Positions 18,806 to 28,027 of a stretch of 64,000 nt of DNA are shown here, in pieces. The stretch is from Albimonas pacifica (GTDB taxonomy: Bacteria; Pseudomonadota; Alphaproteobacteria; Rhodobacterales; Rhodobacteraceae). The stretch covers positions 62,001 through 126,000 of the forward strand of contig NZ_FOQH01000011.1 of assembly GCF_900113695.1 (NCBI RefSeq), read 5' to 3'. The position numbers and the translations under genes are program-made. Numbering within the stretch: the first letter of the stretch is position 1; every line of letters starts with the position of its first letter. Below the pieces are notes generated by a model. The model saw only the letters and a program-made list of their open reading frames with translations. It had not been told where the DNA came from and did no database searches.

Positions 18806-19226
18806 TTTGCAGGGGGCCGGGCGGGCGTCTCGCGTCCCCCCGGAAGGCGGACGACCCGCGCCGCGGGCGGCGGAGACCGCCGGGCGGGGGGGCGCGAGAC
18901 GCCCGCCCCCGGCCGCCCGGCCGCCGCCGGGCGCCGCGTCGACGGTCCCGCCCGCGGCCGAGGATCCGCCCGCGGCGCGTCCCGGCGCTGCGCGCGGGGC
19001 GACGGCCGCCCCGGGCGCAGGTCGTCCGACGCGCCGCGGGCGCGCGGGCGGCCCCGGGCGCGCGGGTCGACGCGGCGCCCGGGCGCCTCCGCCGGCGACC
19101 GGGCCGCCCTGCGGGCGGCGCCGGCCTTCGGCCGGGCGGGCGCCGCGCGGGCGCGCCTGCGCTGGCGCCGTCGCGGCGCTCGGGGCACAGTGCCCCCCCG
19201 ACGCCCAGCCCCCGGAGCCCGACGCC
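18806..19226. other. very GC-rich intergenic region with inverted motif pair
   Basis: No coding region can be supported here. The stretch is nearly all G and C, with many short inverted repeats. The motif GGGCGCCGCGTCGAC at 18929-18943 recurs as its exact reverse complement at 19066-19080; further copies occur in other intergenic regions of the window. Confidence 0.5.
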
Positions 19227-19817
19227 ATGCCCGACGCCATGCCCGACGCCGACCCCAGCGAGACCGAAGCCGCCGGCTGGGCCCTGCCCTGGGAGGGCGG
19301 CTGCCGCTGCGGGGCGCTGCGGCTGCGGGTGCTCGCCCCGCCGCTGCTCTCCGCCGCCTGCCATTGCCGCGGCTGCCAGCGGATGACCGGCTCGGCCTTC
19401 TCGCTGAGCCTGATGCTGCCGGAGGACGGGCTGGAGATCGTCGCGGGCGAGACCCGGCGCGGGGGGCTGGGGGGCGCGCTGGAGCTCGGCTGCGCGGGCC
19501 CAGCCGGCCGGGCCGAGGCCGGGGCGGGCGGTCCCGGCCTGCCGCCCTCGGCCATCGACCACCGGCTCTGCCCCTGCTGCGGCTCCTGGGTCTTCACCCG
19601 CATCGCCGCGCTGGGCGGGATCGTCAACCTGCGCGCCACGATGCTGGACGACGCGGCCTGGGTGGTCCCCTTCCTCGAGACCATGCGGGCCGAGGCCCTG
19701 CCCTGGGCCCGCACGCCCGCCCCCCACGCCCACGACCGCTTCCCCGAGCCCGAGGCCTTCCCCCGCCTCGTCGCCGCCTTCGCCGCGCAGGGCGCGCGGC
19801 CCGGCGGCGGGGCCTGA
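19227..19817 (+). CDS. GFA (CENP-V/GFA) family protein
   Basis: A 196-residue protein with the zinc-binding fold of the GFA family, named for glutathione-dependent formaldehyde-activating enzyme. Visible cysteine motifs are GGCRCGALRL near residue 24, ACHCRGCQR near 47, and CPCCGSW near 115. Biochemical roles of most members are unproven. The N-terminus contains a duplicated MPDA unit, so the ATG at 19239 is an alternative start. It differs from the two GFA genes downstream of aroA in having an Ala/Gly-rich insert at about 85-105. It is the first gene of a short run that leads into trmB. Confidence 0.85.
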   Translation: MPDAMPDADPSETEAAGWALPWEGGCRCGALRLRVLAPPLLSAACHCRGCQRMTGSAFSLSLMLPEDGLEIVAGETRRGGLGGALELGCAGPAGRAEAGAGGPGLPPSAIDHRLCPCCGSWVFTRIAALGGIVNLRATMLDDAAWVVPFLETMRAEALPWARTPAPHAHDRFPEPEAFPRLVAAFAAQGARPGGGA

Positions 19818-19821
19818 GCCG

Positions 19822-20076
19822 ATGGGCCGCCCGCCGGGCCGCGGCGCCGGGACGTGGCGGCCGCATCTCGCGCGGTTCGCGATCTTCTTCGCCGTGGCGC
19901 CCCCAGGGCTCTGGGTGATGCTGGCCGGGCCGGATCCCTGGCGCCGGCCGCTGGCGCTAGGCGTCGTCGCGGCGGGGGCGGCGCCGGCCGAGGCCGCCTT
20001 CCGCCGGCGGGCGACGCGCGCGCAGATCCTGCGGGACCTGTGCGAAAGGGTCGACAGCCGCGATCGACCTCGCTAG
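19822..20076 (+). CDS. small hypothetical membrane protein
   Basis: An 84-residue frame that begins four bases after the GFA stop and ends ten bases before trmB. It has a hydrophobic stretch at about residues 17-36, a second weaker one near 45-58, and a basic C-terminal end. The fit in the gap supports a real gene, but composition alone could give such a frame in this DNA and I recognise no family. Confidence 0.4.
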   Translation: MGRPPGRGAGTWRPHLARFAIFFAVAPPGLWVMLAGPDPWRRPLALGVVAAGAAPAEAAFRRRATRAQILRDLCERVDSRDRPR

Positions 20077-20086
20077 ATCGCGCGCC

Positions 20087-20821
20087 ATGACCGAGACACC
20101 CATCCGCGAGGACGGCGCCCCCTGGCGCAACTTCCACGGCCGACGGCACGGCAAGAAGCTGCGCCAGGGCCAGGCCGAGCACCTGGAGACCACCCTCCAG
20201 CCGCTGCGCCCGCCACGCGTCGGCTGGGACGAGAACCCGGACCGCGAGCCCATCGACCTCGCCGCGCTCTTCGGCGACCCGCCCGGCGCGCCCCGCCCGG
20301 TGTGGCTGGAGGTCGGCTTCGGCGGCGGCGAGCACATGCTGGCCCAGGCGGAGGCCGACCCCGGCCTCGGCCTGCTCGGCTGCGAGCCCTTCGTCAACGG
20401 GGTGGCGATGTGCGTGGCCGACCTCGCCCGGCGCGGGCTGTCGAACGTGCGCATCCATCCCGGCGACGCGCGCGACCTGATGGACGTGCTGCCCGCGGGC
20501 TCGATCGCGCGGGCCTTCGTGCTCTACCCCGACCCCTGGCCCAAGGCGCGCCACCACAAGCGGCGCTTCATCAACCCCGAGGGTCTGGACGCGCTGGCCC
20601 GGGTGATGGCGCCGGGGGCCGAGCTGCGGGTCGCGACCGACATCGAGGACTACGTGCGCCACTCCCTGGCGCAGGTGCGCGCCCACCCGGCCTTCGACTG
20701 GCTGGCCGAGCGCCCCGCCGACTGGCGCGAGCCCTGGGAGGGCTGGTCGCGCACCCGCTACGAGGCCAAGGCCGTGCGCGAGGGGCGCACGCCCCACTAC
20801 CTCCGCTTCCGCCGCCTCTGA
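20087..20821 (+). CDS. trmB: tRNA (guanine-N7-)-methyltransferase
   Basis: A 244-residue SAM-dependent methyltransferase that modifies G46 of tRNAs. It has RNFHGRRHGKKLR at about residues 13-25, the SAM-binding EVGFGGGEH near 75, and the family motif FVLYPDPWPKARHHKRRF near residue 143. In Rhodobacterales trmB commonly follows metK, and here it lies 1.3 kb after it. A CTAGAT sequence 9 bases before the ATG could be a -10 element, which would leave almost no leader. Confidence 0.96.
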   Translation: MTETPIREDGAPWRNFHGRRHGKKLRQGQAEHLETTLQPLRPPRVGWDENPDREPIDLAALFGDPPGAPRPVWLEVGFGGGEHMLAQAEADPGLGLLGCEPFVNGVAMCVADLARRGLSNVRIHPGDARDLMDVLPAGSIARAFVLYPDPWPKARHHKRRFINPEGLDALARVMAPGAELRVATDIEDYVRHSLAQVRAHPAFDWLAERPADWREPWEGWSRTRYEAKAVREGRTPHYLRFRRL

Positions 20822-21138
20822 CGCGATCCGACCCGCGCGCGACCCGCGCGGGCGCCGGAAGCGCCGCGGCGACCGCCCCGCCTCCGGCGAGCGGCAGGTC
20901 CGCGGCGCGCCGAACGACCTGCGCCCGGCGCGCGCGCAGCGCGTGGCACGACCTGCGCCATCGGCGACCGGGCCCCCGGCGCGACGCCGGAAGGCGCCGC
21001 GGGCCTGACGCCGGCCGCGGGCGCGCGGGCCGACGCGGCGCCCCCGCCGCCCGCGCGGGAGGCGCGCGGGCGGCCCGGCCGGTGGACGGAGCCGTCGGGA
21101 TCGTCTAGGCGTTCCGCGACCCAGACCGGAGCCCGCCC
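20822..21138. other. GC-rich intergenic region before aroA
   Basis: I see no supportable gene. It contains one copy of the short motif GCCGACGCGGCGCCC (21029-21043) shared with other intergenic regions, and it must hold the aroA promoter, for which I see no convincing consensus. Confidence 0.4.
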
Positions 21139-22494
21139 ATGTCCGCCCACGGCCAGCCCATCCCCCTGACCGCCCGCGCCCGCGGGCCCCTGCGCGGCGA
21201 GGCCGTGATCCCCGGCGACAAGTCCGTCTCCCACCGCGCCCTGATCTTCGGCGCGCTGTCGCTGGGCGAGACCCGGATCGCCGGCCTGCTCGAGGGGCAG
21301 GACGTGCTCGACACCGCCCGGGCCATGGCCGCCTTCGGCGCGCAGGTCGAGCGGACGGGAGAGGGCGCCTGGTCCGTCCGCGGCGTCGGCGTCGGCGGCT
21401 TCGCCGAACCCGAGGACGTCATCGACTGCGGCAACTCCGGCACCGGCGTGCGGCTGATCATGGGGGCGATGGCCACCACCGCGATCTCGGCCTGCTTCAC
21501 GGGCGACGCCTCGCTGCGCAAGCGGCCGATGGGGCGGATCACCGAGCCGCTCGCGCTCTTCGGCGCCGAATCGCGCGGCCGCCGCGGCGGGCGCCTGCCG
21601 CTGGTGCTGACCGGCGCCGCCGACCCGGTCCCCGTCTCCTACCGCCTGCCGATGGCCTCGGCGCAGGTGAAGTCGGCGGTGCTGCTCGCCGGCCTCAACG
21701 CCCCCGGGATCACCGAGGTGATCGAGCCCGAGGCGACCCGCGACCATACCGAGCGGATGCTCGCGGGCTTCGGCGCGACCCTGGAGAGCGAGGCCCTGCC
21801 CGAGGGCGGCCGCCGCATCCTGCTGACCGGCCAGCCGGAGCTGACCGGCCGGACCCTGGCGGTCCCGCGCGACCCGTCCTCTGCCGCCTTCCCGATATGC
21901 GCGGCGCTGATCGTCGAGGGCTCCGAGGTCCGCCTGCCCGGCATCGCCATGAACCCCACCCGCACCGGCCTGATCGCCACGCTGCAGGAGATGGGCGCCG
22001 ACCTCGCGCTCGAGAACGCCCGCGAGGAGGGCGGCGAGCCGACCGCCGACGTCGTCGCCCGCTTCTCGGCCCTCCGGGGCGTCGAGGTGCCGCCCGAGCG
22101 CGCGCCCTCGATGATCGACGAATACCCGGTGCTCGCCGTCGCCGCCGCCTTCGCCGAGGGCAAGACCGTGATGCGCGGCATCGGCGAACTGCGGGTGAAG
22201 GAGAGCGACCGGATCGACGCCGTCGCCCGCGGTCTGGAAGCCTGCGGCGTGCAGGTCGAGGAGACCGAGGACAGCCTGACCGTGCACGGGCTGGGCGCCG
22301 GCGGGATGCCCGGCGGCGGCACAGTCGCCACCCATCTCGACCACCGCATCGCCATGTCGTTCCTGGTGGGCGGGCTCGCCTCCCGGCGGCCGGTCTCGGT
22401 CGACGACGGCGGGCCGATCGCGACCTCCTTCCCCGACTTCCGCCCGCTGATGGCGCGGCTGGGCGCCGAGATCGGCGAGATGGCGCCCGCATGA
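21139..22494 (+). CDS. aroA: 3-phosphoshikimate 1-carboxyvinyltransferase (EPSP synthase)
   Basis: A 451-residue shikimate-pathway enzyme. [11 protein letters not shown] near residue 24 and GNSGTGVRL near 98 bind the substrates. The [16 protein letters not shown] run that follows is typical of the class II enzymes of alphaproteobacteria. The residue after GNS is Gly, where the glyphosate-tolerant CP4 enzyme has Ala, so tolerance by that change is not expected. It overlaps the following GFA gene by 4 bases and starts the aroA-GFA-GFA-cmk-rpsA run. Confidence 0.96.
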   Translation: MSAHGQPIPLTARARGPLRGEAVIPGDKSVSHRALIFGALSLGETRIAGLLEGQDVLDTARAMAAFGAQVERTGEGAWSVRGVGVGGFAEPEDVIDCGNSGTGVRLIMGAMATTAISACFTGDASLRKRPMGRITEPLALFGAESRGRRGGRLPLVLTGAADPVPVSYRLPMASAQVKSAVLLAGLNAPGITEVIEPEATRDHTERMLAGFGATLESEALPEGGRRILLTGQPELTGRTLAVPRDPSSAAFPICAALIVEGSEVRLPGIAMNPTRTGLIATLQEMGADLALENAREEGGEPTADVVARFSALRGVEVPPERAPSMIDEYPVLAVAAAFAEGKTVMRGIGELRVKESDRIDAVARGLEACGVQVEETEDSLTVHGLGAGGMPGGGTVATHLDHRIAMSFLVGGLASRRPVSVDDGGPIATSFPDFRPLMARLGAEIGEMAPA

Positions 22495-22955
22495 GCGCGG
22501 CGCAGCCCACGCCCCCGGCGACGCCCGGGACCCGCGCCACCGGCGGCTGCCTCTGCGGGGGCGTGCGCTACCGGGTGACCGGGCCCCTGCGCCCGGTCGT
22601 CGGCTGCCATTGCGAGATGTGCCGGCGCACCTCCGGCCACCACGTCGCGGCCACCGCCTGCCTGTCGGAGCACCTGGTGCTGGAGAGCGCGGGGACGCTG
22701 ACCTGGTACCGCTCGTCGCCGGGCGCGCGCCGCGGCTTCTGCGGGACCTGCGGGGGGAACCTGTTCTGGTCGCCCGACGAAGGGCCCCACGTGGCGATCA
22801 TGGCCGGCACGCTGGACATGCCCTCGGGCCTGCGGCTGGCGGGGCATATCCACGTGGCGGGCAAGGGCGACTACTTCGACCTCGACCCCGCCCTGCCCGC
22901 CTTCGAGGGCGACGAGCCCGAGGGCTGGGTCTGGCCGGACGGGGGCGTGTCGTGA
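22491..22955 (+). CDS. GFA family protein (first of tandem pair)
   Basis: A 154-residue zinc-binding GFA domain protein. Cysteine motifs: [13 protein letters not shown] near residue 17, [14 protein letters not shown] near 41, and [11 protein letters not shown] near 83. It overlaps aroA by 4 bases and the next GFA gene by 4 bases (GTGA), so it is locked into the operon. The pair interrupts the otherwise widespread aroA-cmk-rpsA order. Substrate unknown; family members have been linked to formaldehyde-glutathione adducts, but that is not established for most. Confidence 0.88.
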   Translation: MSAAQPTPPATPGTRATGGCLCGGVRYRVTGPLRPVVGCHCEMCRRTSGHHVAATACLSEHLVLESAGTLTWYRSSPGARRGFCGTCGGNLFWSPDEGPHVAIMAGTLDMPSGLRLAGHIHVAGKGDYFDLDPALPAFEGDEPEGWVWPDGGVS

Positions 22956-23362
22956 TCCTGACGGGCGGATGCCTCTGCGGCGGCGTGCGCTGGCGGGTCG
23001 AGAGCGACCCCGTCCCCGTCGTCGCCTGCTATTGCGAGGACTGCCGGCGCACCACCGGCAATCACGTCGCCTGCGCCACCTTCCCGGCCGGGGCGGTGAC
23101 GATCGAGGAGACCACGCTGCGCTGGTACGCCTCCTCCGCCGAAGGCCGCCGCGGCTTCTGCAGAACCTGCGGCGGGAACCTGTTCTGGACCGCCACGGAC
23201 TGGGACCGCCTGGAAATCTGGATGGGAACCGCCGACATGCCCACCGGCCTGCGCCTCTCCGCCCACGAGTTCACCGCCTCCGCCGCCGACTGGGACGCGA
23301 TCCCGCCCGACGGCCTGCCGCGCTTCGAGCGGATCGCGCCGGGCGAGGTCGCGGGCCGATGA
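22952..23362 (+). CDS. GFA family protein (second of tandem pair)
   Basis: A 136-residue protein clearly paralogous to the preceding gene: [15 protein letters not shown] near the start, [15 protein letters not shown], then [12 protein letters not shown] and the shared [13 protein letters not shown] segment. The start is GTG at 22952, overlapping the upstream stop as GTGA. It overlaps cmk by 4 bases. The two copies probably arose by tandem duplication; divergence suggests either different substrates or a heterodimer. Confidence 0.88.
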   Translation: MILTGGCLCGGVRWRVESDPVPVVACYCEDCRRTTGNHVACATFPAGAVTIEETTLRWYASSAEGRRGFCRTCGGNLFWTATDWDRLEIWMGTADMPTGLRLSAHEFTASAADWDAIPPDGLPRFERIAPGEVAGR

Positions 23363-24003
23363 CCTTCCCCAAGCGCTTCGTCGTCGCCATCGACGGCCCC
23401 GCCGCCGCCGGCAAGGGCACGATCTCGCGCGCGCTGGCCGCGCGCTACGGGTTCGCGCATCTCGACACCGGGCTGCTCTACCGCGCGACCGGGCTGAAGG
23501 CGCTGCGCGACGGCCATGGGACCATAGACGCCCCCGTCGCCATCGCCGCCGCCCGCGCCCTGCGCCCCGAGGACCTGACCGCCGACGGCCTGCGCACCGG
23601 CCCGGTCGGCGAGGCGGCCTCGGTCGTCGCCGCGATCCCCGAGGTCCGCCAGGCGCTGCTCGATTTCCAGCGCGCCTTCGCCGCCCAGCCCTCGGGCGCG
23701 GTGCTCGACGGGCGCGACATCGGCACGGTGATCTGCCCGGACGCGGACGTGAAGCTGTTCGTGACCGCCTCGGACGCGGTGCGCGCCCGGCGCCGGCATG
23801 CGGAGCTGGCGAAGTCCAACCCCGCGATCACGCTCGAGGAAGTGGCCGGCGACCTCGCGCGGCGCGACGCCCGCGACGCCCAGCGCACCGACGCGCCGCT
23901 GAAGCCGGCGGACGACGCCCTCTTGCTGGACACGACGGAATTGACTATAGACGCGGCCATCGCCGAAGCGGCGGCGCTGATAACAAGAAAACGCGAAGGC
24001 TGA
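23359..24003 (+). CDS. cmk: cytidylate kinase
   Basis: A 214-residue kinase that phosphorylates CMP and dCMP. The P-loop [16 protein letters not shown] lies at residues 11-26, followed by [10 protein letters not shown], and [16 protein letters not shown] near 115 is a cmk signature. Its place before rpsA is conserved across proteobacteria. It overlaps the GFA gene by 4 bases (ATGA). Confidence 0.96.
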   Translation: MTFPKRFVVAIDGPAAAGKGTISRALAARYGFAHLDTGLLYRATGLKALRDGHGTIDAPVAIAAARALRPEDLTADGLRTGPVGEAASVVAAIPEVRQALLDFQRAFAAQPSGAVLDGRDIGTVICPDADVKLFVTASDAVRARRRHAELAKSNPAITLEEVAGDLARRDARDAQRTDAPLKPADDALLLDTTELTIDAAIAEAAALITRKREG

Positions 24004-24009
24004 TCGAGC

Positions 24010-24036
24010 AGGCCTGGGGCACGCCCCCCGGGCCTT
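24010..24036 (+). terminator. terminator-like hairpin after cmk
   Basis: AGGCCTGGGGC (24010-24020) can pair with the GCCCCCCGGGCCT that follows (about 24023-24035), with one G-T pair and a small bulge; TT and a G/T-rich stretch follow. It may partly separate cmk and rpsA transcription. Confidence 0.45.
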
Positions 24037-24141
24037 TGCGTTTGCGCTACGGTTCCAGCGCTCCGCCCGCCTGAGGTTAACGCAAGACCGCCGGATCCAA
24101 CCGGCTGGCCCGAATACGCACGAAACGGAGAATGACTGCAC

Positions 24142-25821
24142 ATGGCTAATGCCACCATGGAAGACTTCGAGGCCCTGCTCGCAGAGAGCTTCGAGCTCCA
24201 CATGCCCGATGAGGGCAGCGTCGTCCGCGGCAAGGTGCTCGCGATCGACAACGGCCAGGCGCTGATCGACATCGGCTTCAAGATGGAAGGCCGCGTCGAG
24301 ATCAAGGAATTCCAGCGTCCCGGCGAGAAAGAGATCGGCGTCGGCGACGAGGTCGAGGTCTATCTGGACCGCGTCGAGAACGCCAAGGGCGAAGCCGTCC
24401 TGTCGCGCGACAAGGCCCGCCGCGAGGAAGCCTGGGACCGTCTCGAGTCCGCCGCCTCCCAGAAGGACGCCCGCGTCGAAGGCCAGATCTTCGGCCGCGT
24501 CAAGGGCGGCTTCACCGTCGACCTCCGCGGCGCCGTGGCGTTCCTGCCCGGGTCGCAGGTCGATGTGCGCCCCGTGCGCGACATCACCCCGCTGATGGGC
24601 GTGCCCCAGCCCTTCCAGATCCTCAAGATGGACCGCCGCCGCGGCAACATCGTCGTGTCGCGCCGCGCCGTTCTCGAAGAGAGCCGCGCCGAGCAGCGCG
24701 CCGAAGTGGTGGCCCGCCTGACCGAGGGCGACACCGTCGACGGCGTGGTGAAGAACATCACCGACTACGGCGCGTTCGTGGACTTGGGCGGCGTCGACGG
24801 CCTGCTGCACGTCACCGACATGGCGTGGCGCCGGGTCAACCACCCCTCCGAGATCGTGAACATCGGCGAGACCGTGAAGGTCCAGGTGGTCAAGATCAAC
24901 AAGGAGACGCACCGCATCTCGCTCGGCATGAAGCAGCTTCAGGCCGATCCGTGGGAGGGCGTCGAGGTCAAGTATCCCGCCGGCATGAAGCTGATGGGCC
25001 GCGTGACCAACATCACCGACTACGGCGCGTTCGTCGAGCTGGAGCCGGGCGTCGAGGGTCTGGTGCACGTCTCCGAGATGTCCTGGACCAAGAAGAACGT
25101 CCATCCGGGCAAGATCGTCTCCACCTCCCAGGAGGTCGAGGTGATGGTGCTGGACGTCGATCCGGTGAAGCGCCGCGTGTCGCTGGGCCTCAAGCAGTGC
25201 CTGCGCAACCCGTGGGAGCTGTTCGCCGAGAACTTCCCCGCCGGCACCCATGTCGAGGGCGAGGTCAAGAACATCACCGAGTTCGGTCTGTTCATCGGCC
25301 TCGAGGGCGACATCGACGGCATGGTCCACCTGTCCGATCTGGATTGGGACCGTCCCGGCGAGCAGGCCCTGGCGGAGTACCAGAAGGGCGACATCGTCCA
25401 GGCCGTGGTTCTCGATGTGGACATCGAGAAGGAGCGGATCTCGCTGGGCGTCAAGCAGCTCTCCGAGGACTCGTTCACCACGACGGCCGGCGGCGTGAAG
25501 CGCGGCGAGATCGTCACCGTCACGGTCACCAAGATCGAGGACGGCGGCATCGAGGTGGAGTATGAGGGCATGAAGGCCTTCATCCGCCGCTCGGACCTCG
25601 CCCGCGACCGCGGCGACCAGCGCCCCGAGCGCTTCAACGTCGGCGACAAGGTCGACGCCCGCGTGACCAACATCGACAAGAACGCCCGCCGTCTGGGCCT
25701 GTCGATCAAGGCGCGCGAGATCGCCGAGGAGCGCGAGGCGGTCGAGCAGTTCGGCTCGTCGGACTCGGGCGCCTCGCTGGGCGACATCCTGGGCGCCGCC
25801 CTGAAGACCCGCGAGGATTGA
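24142..25821 (+). CDS. rpsA: 30S ribosomal protein S1
   Basis: A 559-residue protein with six S1 RNA-binding domains, the full-length bacterial form. Repeats are visible as the recurring segments G-VKNITDYGAFVDLGG (near 205), RVTNITDYGAFVELEP (near 290) and VKNITEFGLFIGLEG (near 375). It recruits mRNAs to the ribosome. Codon use is less extreme in GC than the flanks and strongly biased, as expected for a highly expressed gene. The start is ATG with GGAGAATG upstream; a perfect terminator follows. Confidence 0.98.
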   Translation: MANATMEDFEALLAESFELHMPDEGSVVRGKVLAIDNGQALIDIGFKMEGRVEIKEFQRPGEKEIGVGDEVEVYLDRVENAKGEAVLSRDKARREEAWDRLESAASQKDARVEGQIFGRVKGGFTVDLRGAVAFLPGSQVDVRPVRDITPLMGVPQPFQILKMDRRRGNIVVSRRAVLEESRAEQRAEVVARLTEGDTVDGVVKNITDYGAFVDLGGVDGLLHVTDMAWRRVNHPSEIVNIGETVKVQVVKINKETHRISLGMKQLQADPWEGVEVKYPAGMKLMGRVTNITDYGAFVELEPGVEGLVHVSEMSWTKKNVHPGKIVSTSQEVEVMVLDVDPVKRRVSLGLKQCLRNPWELFAENFPAGTHVEGEVKNITEFGLFIGLEGDIDGMVHLSDLDWDRPGEQALAEYQKGDIVQAVVLDVDIEKERISLGVKQLSEDSFTTTAGGVKRGEIVTVTVTKIEDGGIEVEYEGMKAFIRRSDLARDRGDQRPERFNVGDKVDARVTNIDKNARRLGLSIKAREIAEEREAVEQFGSSDSGASLGDILGAALKTRED

Positions 25822-25870
25822 TCCTCGCCCCCGCGGGGCCCCGGCCCCGCGGGCGGTCCGCCGCACATGG

Positions 25871-25900
25871 AAAAGGCGCTCCCGCGAGGGAGCGCCTTTT
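25871..25900. terminator. rho-independent terminator after rpsA (bidirectional)
   Basis: AAAAGGCGCTCCC at 25871-25883 and GGGAGCGCCTTTT at 25888-25900 form a perfect 13-bp stem with a GCGA loop and a T tract on either strand. It can end rpsA on the plus strand and the VPLPA-CTERM gene on the minus strand. Confidence 0.95.
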
Positions 25901-25983
25901 CTGCATCCGGCCCCTGGCCGTCCCGACGCCCCCCGGCAGGGCAAGGCCCCGGCGACGCCCCGAGGGCGCCGCCGGGGCGCGGA

Positions 25984-26730
25984 TCAGGCCCGCGCCCTGC
26001 GCGCCGCCAGGCCCAGCAGGCCCAGCGCTCCGGCTAGCAGGGGCAGCGCCGCGGGCGCCGGCACCGGCGAGGACGTCGCCCCGCCGCTGCCCGAAATGGC
26101 CGAGAGACCGTCGACGGTCGCCAGCGCCGTCCCCCCCAGGATCGGGTTGAAGGTGCTCGGCGCGTAGCCGGTCGCGCCCGCCATCAGCGGATCGTCGGCC
26201 AGCGTCGCGACGCCGCTCGACATGCTGTGCGTGGCCAGCGACAGACCGGTCCCCAGCTCGGCGAGGAAGTCGTTCACCCCGTCCATGTCGCCGCCGCAGC
26301 AGGGCTCGGCGAGGATCGCGACGGTCCCGCCGGCCTGCTCGAAGGCGACGAAGGCGGCCGTCTCGGTCGCGGAGTAGTTGGCGGCGCTGGGGGAGCAGCA
26401 GGCGAGGTTGAGGAACAGCAGGTCGACGCCGACCAGGTCGGAGGCCCCCAGTTCGTCGGAGCGCAGGGTCGCGGCGACCCCGTCGAGCCCGTCGTAGAAG
26501 GTCGAGAAGACCGACCCGGACGGGTAGCCAGAGACCTTGTCCGAGACGAGGACGCTGTCGCCCCCGCCCAGCAGGTTCGTCAGGATCGCGTCCCGCGGGG
26601 CGCTGGTCGAGTCCATGGAATTGACGTCGGAAAACACCACGAACATGGCCGAGGCGGGACTCGTGGCCGCGAGAATGGCGGCCAGGGCTGCGGGCACGAT
26701 GGCCCGCCAGGACGTGAGACGGCGACGCAT
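25984..26730 (-). CDS. VPLPA/PEP-CTERM sorting domain protein
   Basis: A 248-residue exported protein. It has a signal peptide (residues 1-28, ending SPASA) and a C-terminal sorting tail: SPVPAPAALPLL at about 220-231, a short hydrophobic helix, then the basic end ARRARA. This three-part tail marks substrates of exosortase, the VPLPA-CTERM class being served by XrtD. The body resembles a flavodoxin- or GATase-like fold around 30-200, with cysteine pairs (ACCSPS, PCCGGD), but I do not recognise the domain. No exosortase gene is in the window. An AT-rich promoter-like island lies upstream. Confidence 0.85.
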   Translation of the reverse strand: MRRRLTSWRAIVPAALAAILAATSPASAMFVVFSDVNSMDSTSAPRDAILTNLLGGGDSVLVSDKVSGYPSGSVFSTFYDGLDGVAATLRSDELGASDLVGVDLLFLNLACCSPSAANYSATETAAFVAFEQAGGTVAILAEPCCGGDMDGVNDFLAELGTGLSLATHSMSSGVATLADDPLMAGATGYAPSTFNPILGGTALATVDGLSAISGSGGATSSPVPAPAALPLLAGALGLLGLAARRARA

Positions 26731-26795
26731 GCAGGAACTCCGGAGCGATTCGAAACGAATGAGGGCGAAGGCGGGCGCGTCCGCGCCCGTGACAT

Positions 26796-26833
26796 GACTA
26801 TAGCTTCATGTTGTTTATGCAAATGAATAGCCG
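26796..26833 (-). promoter_or_regulatory. AT-rich promoter island upstream of VPLPA-CTERM gene
   Basis: This is the most AT-rich stretch for kilobases. On the minus strand it reads TTGCAT, then 14 bases, then TATAGT; the spacing is short for a vegetative promoter, so the -35 is uncertain while the -10 is good. CATG palindromes flank the -10. Confidence 0.45.
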
Positions 26834-27046
26834 CATGGCCGGCTGAAAGCCGGCGCGCCCTCCGGGCCCCGCCTTTTCGTCCTGCGTCAGTCCCCTTCGC
26901 CGGCGGGCGGCCGCCGGCGCGACGGGGCCTGCGCTCTGGCTCCCGGCCCGCTCGCGGTCCATACCGGGCGGCGGCGGCGCGAACGGGCGCCGGCCGGGGC
27001 GGCGCGTCGCGCGCGCCCGGGCCCAAGAAACCACGGGAGAGACGCG
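26834..27046. other. intergenic region before DMT transporter
   Basis: GC-rich sequence between the promoter island and the transporter gene; nothing recognisable except the ribosome binding site (GGGAGAGA) of the transporter. Confidence 0.4.
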
Positions 27047-27928
27047 ATGACCCCCAGCCTCGACTCAGCCGCACGAAGACAGGCGACCGGCGTGATCCTG
27101 ATGTGCGTGGGCGTGGCGAGCCTGAGCGTCAACGACGCCATCGCCAAGCTGCTGACCGAGCGCTATTCGCCCCTGCAGATCCTGTTCCTGCGCAACATCA
27201 TCGCCCTGCCCGTCGCAGCCCTGCTGGCCTGGCGGATCGGGGGGGCGGGGGCGCTGCGCTCGACCCGGCCCGGGGCGCACCTGGTGCGCGGCGCGCTGTG
27301 GATCGTGGCGACGATCCTGTTCTTCACCGCGATCAGCCGGATGGGGCTGGCGGAGGCGACGGCGCTGGTCTTCGTGGCGCCGCTGTTCATCACCGCCCTC
27401 TCGGCCCTGTTCTTCGCCGAGCCCGTCGGCTGGCGCCGCTGGGCCGCCGTCCTGGCGGGCTTCGTCGGCGTGCTGATCATGATCCGCCCGGGCGCCGAGA
27501 GCTTCCGGCCGATCTCGCTGCTGCCGGTCGCCGTGGCGCTGGTCTACGCGGCGCTGATGCTGGGGGCGCGCTGGCTCGACCCGCGCGAGAGCGTGTGGAC
27601 CCTGATGCTCTACCTCTCCGGCTCGGCGGCGCTGCTGAGCGGGGTGATCGCGCCGTTCTTCTGGACGCCGATCCTGGCCTCCGACCTGTGGCTCTTCGCG
27701 GCCATCGCGGTGTTCGGCACCGGGGGGATGACGATGATGACCCAGGCGTTCCGGCTGGCGCCCGCCTCGGTCGCGGCGCCGCTGGACTACACGGCGCTGA
27801 TCTGGGCGACGCTGCTGGGCTGGCTGATCTGGCGCGAGACGCCCGACGGCCCCGCGATCCTGGGCGCCGCGGTGATCGTGGGCGCCGGCGGCTTCATCCT
27901 GTGGCGGGAGCATCGCCTGCGGGGCTGA
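27047..27928 (+). CDS. EamA/DMT superfamily transporter
   Basis: A 293-residue membrane protein with about ten helices arranged as two EamA repeats (residues 14-145 and 155-288), the normal size for drug/metabolite exporters of the RhaT/YdcZ type. Substrate cannot be read from the sequence. It stands alone between the two VPLPA-CTERM genes. Confidence 0.92.
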   Translation: MTPSLDSAARRQATGVILMCVGVASLSVNDAIAKLLTERYSPLQILFLRNIIALPVAALLAWRIGGAGALRSTRPGAHLVRGALWIVATILFFTAISRMGLAEATALVFVAPLFITALSALFFAEPVGWRRWAAVLAGFVGVLIMIRPGAESFRPISLLPVAVALVYAALMLGARWLDPRESVWTLMLYLSGSAALLSGVIAPFFWTPILASDLWLFAAIAVFGTGGMTMMTQAFRLAPASVAAPLDYTALIWATLLGWLIWRETPDGPAILGAAVIVGAGGFILWREHRLRG

Positions 27929-28027
27929 TCCCGGAACCTGGCCCACCGCAGATTGATGCCCATAAATTCTGGAAACCCTCTCTTCCCCGGATTAGGCTGG
28001 GCGCGGGAAACGCAAGAGAAGAGGGGG

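Noticed and set aside
18806-19226. Possible GC-rich gene between metK and the GFA gene.
   Set aside because: Frames are Arg/Ala/Pro/Gly-only with no start signal; the sequence is palindrome-rich intergenic DNA.
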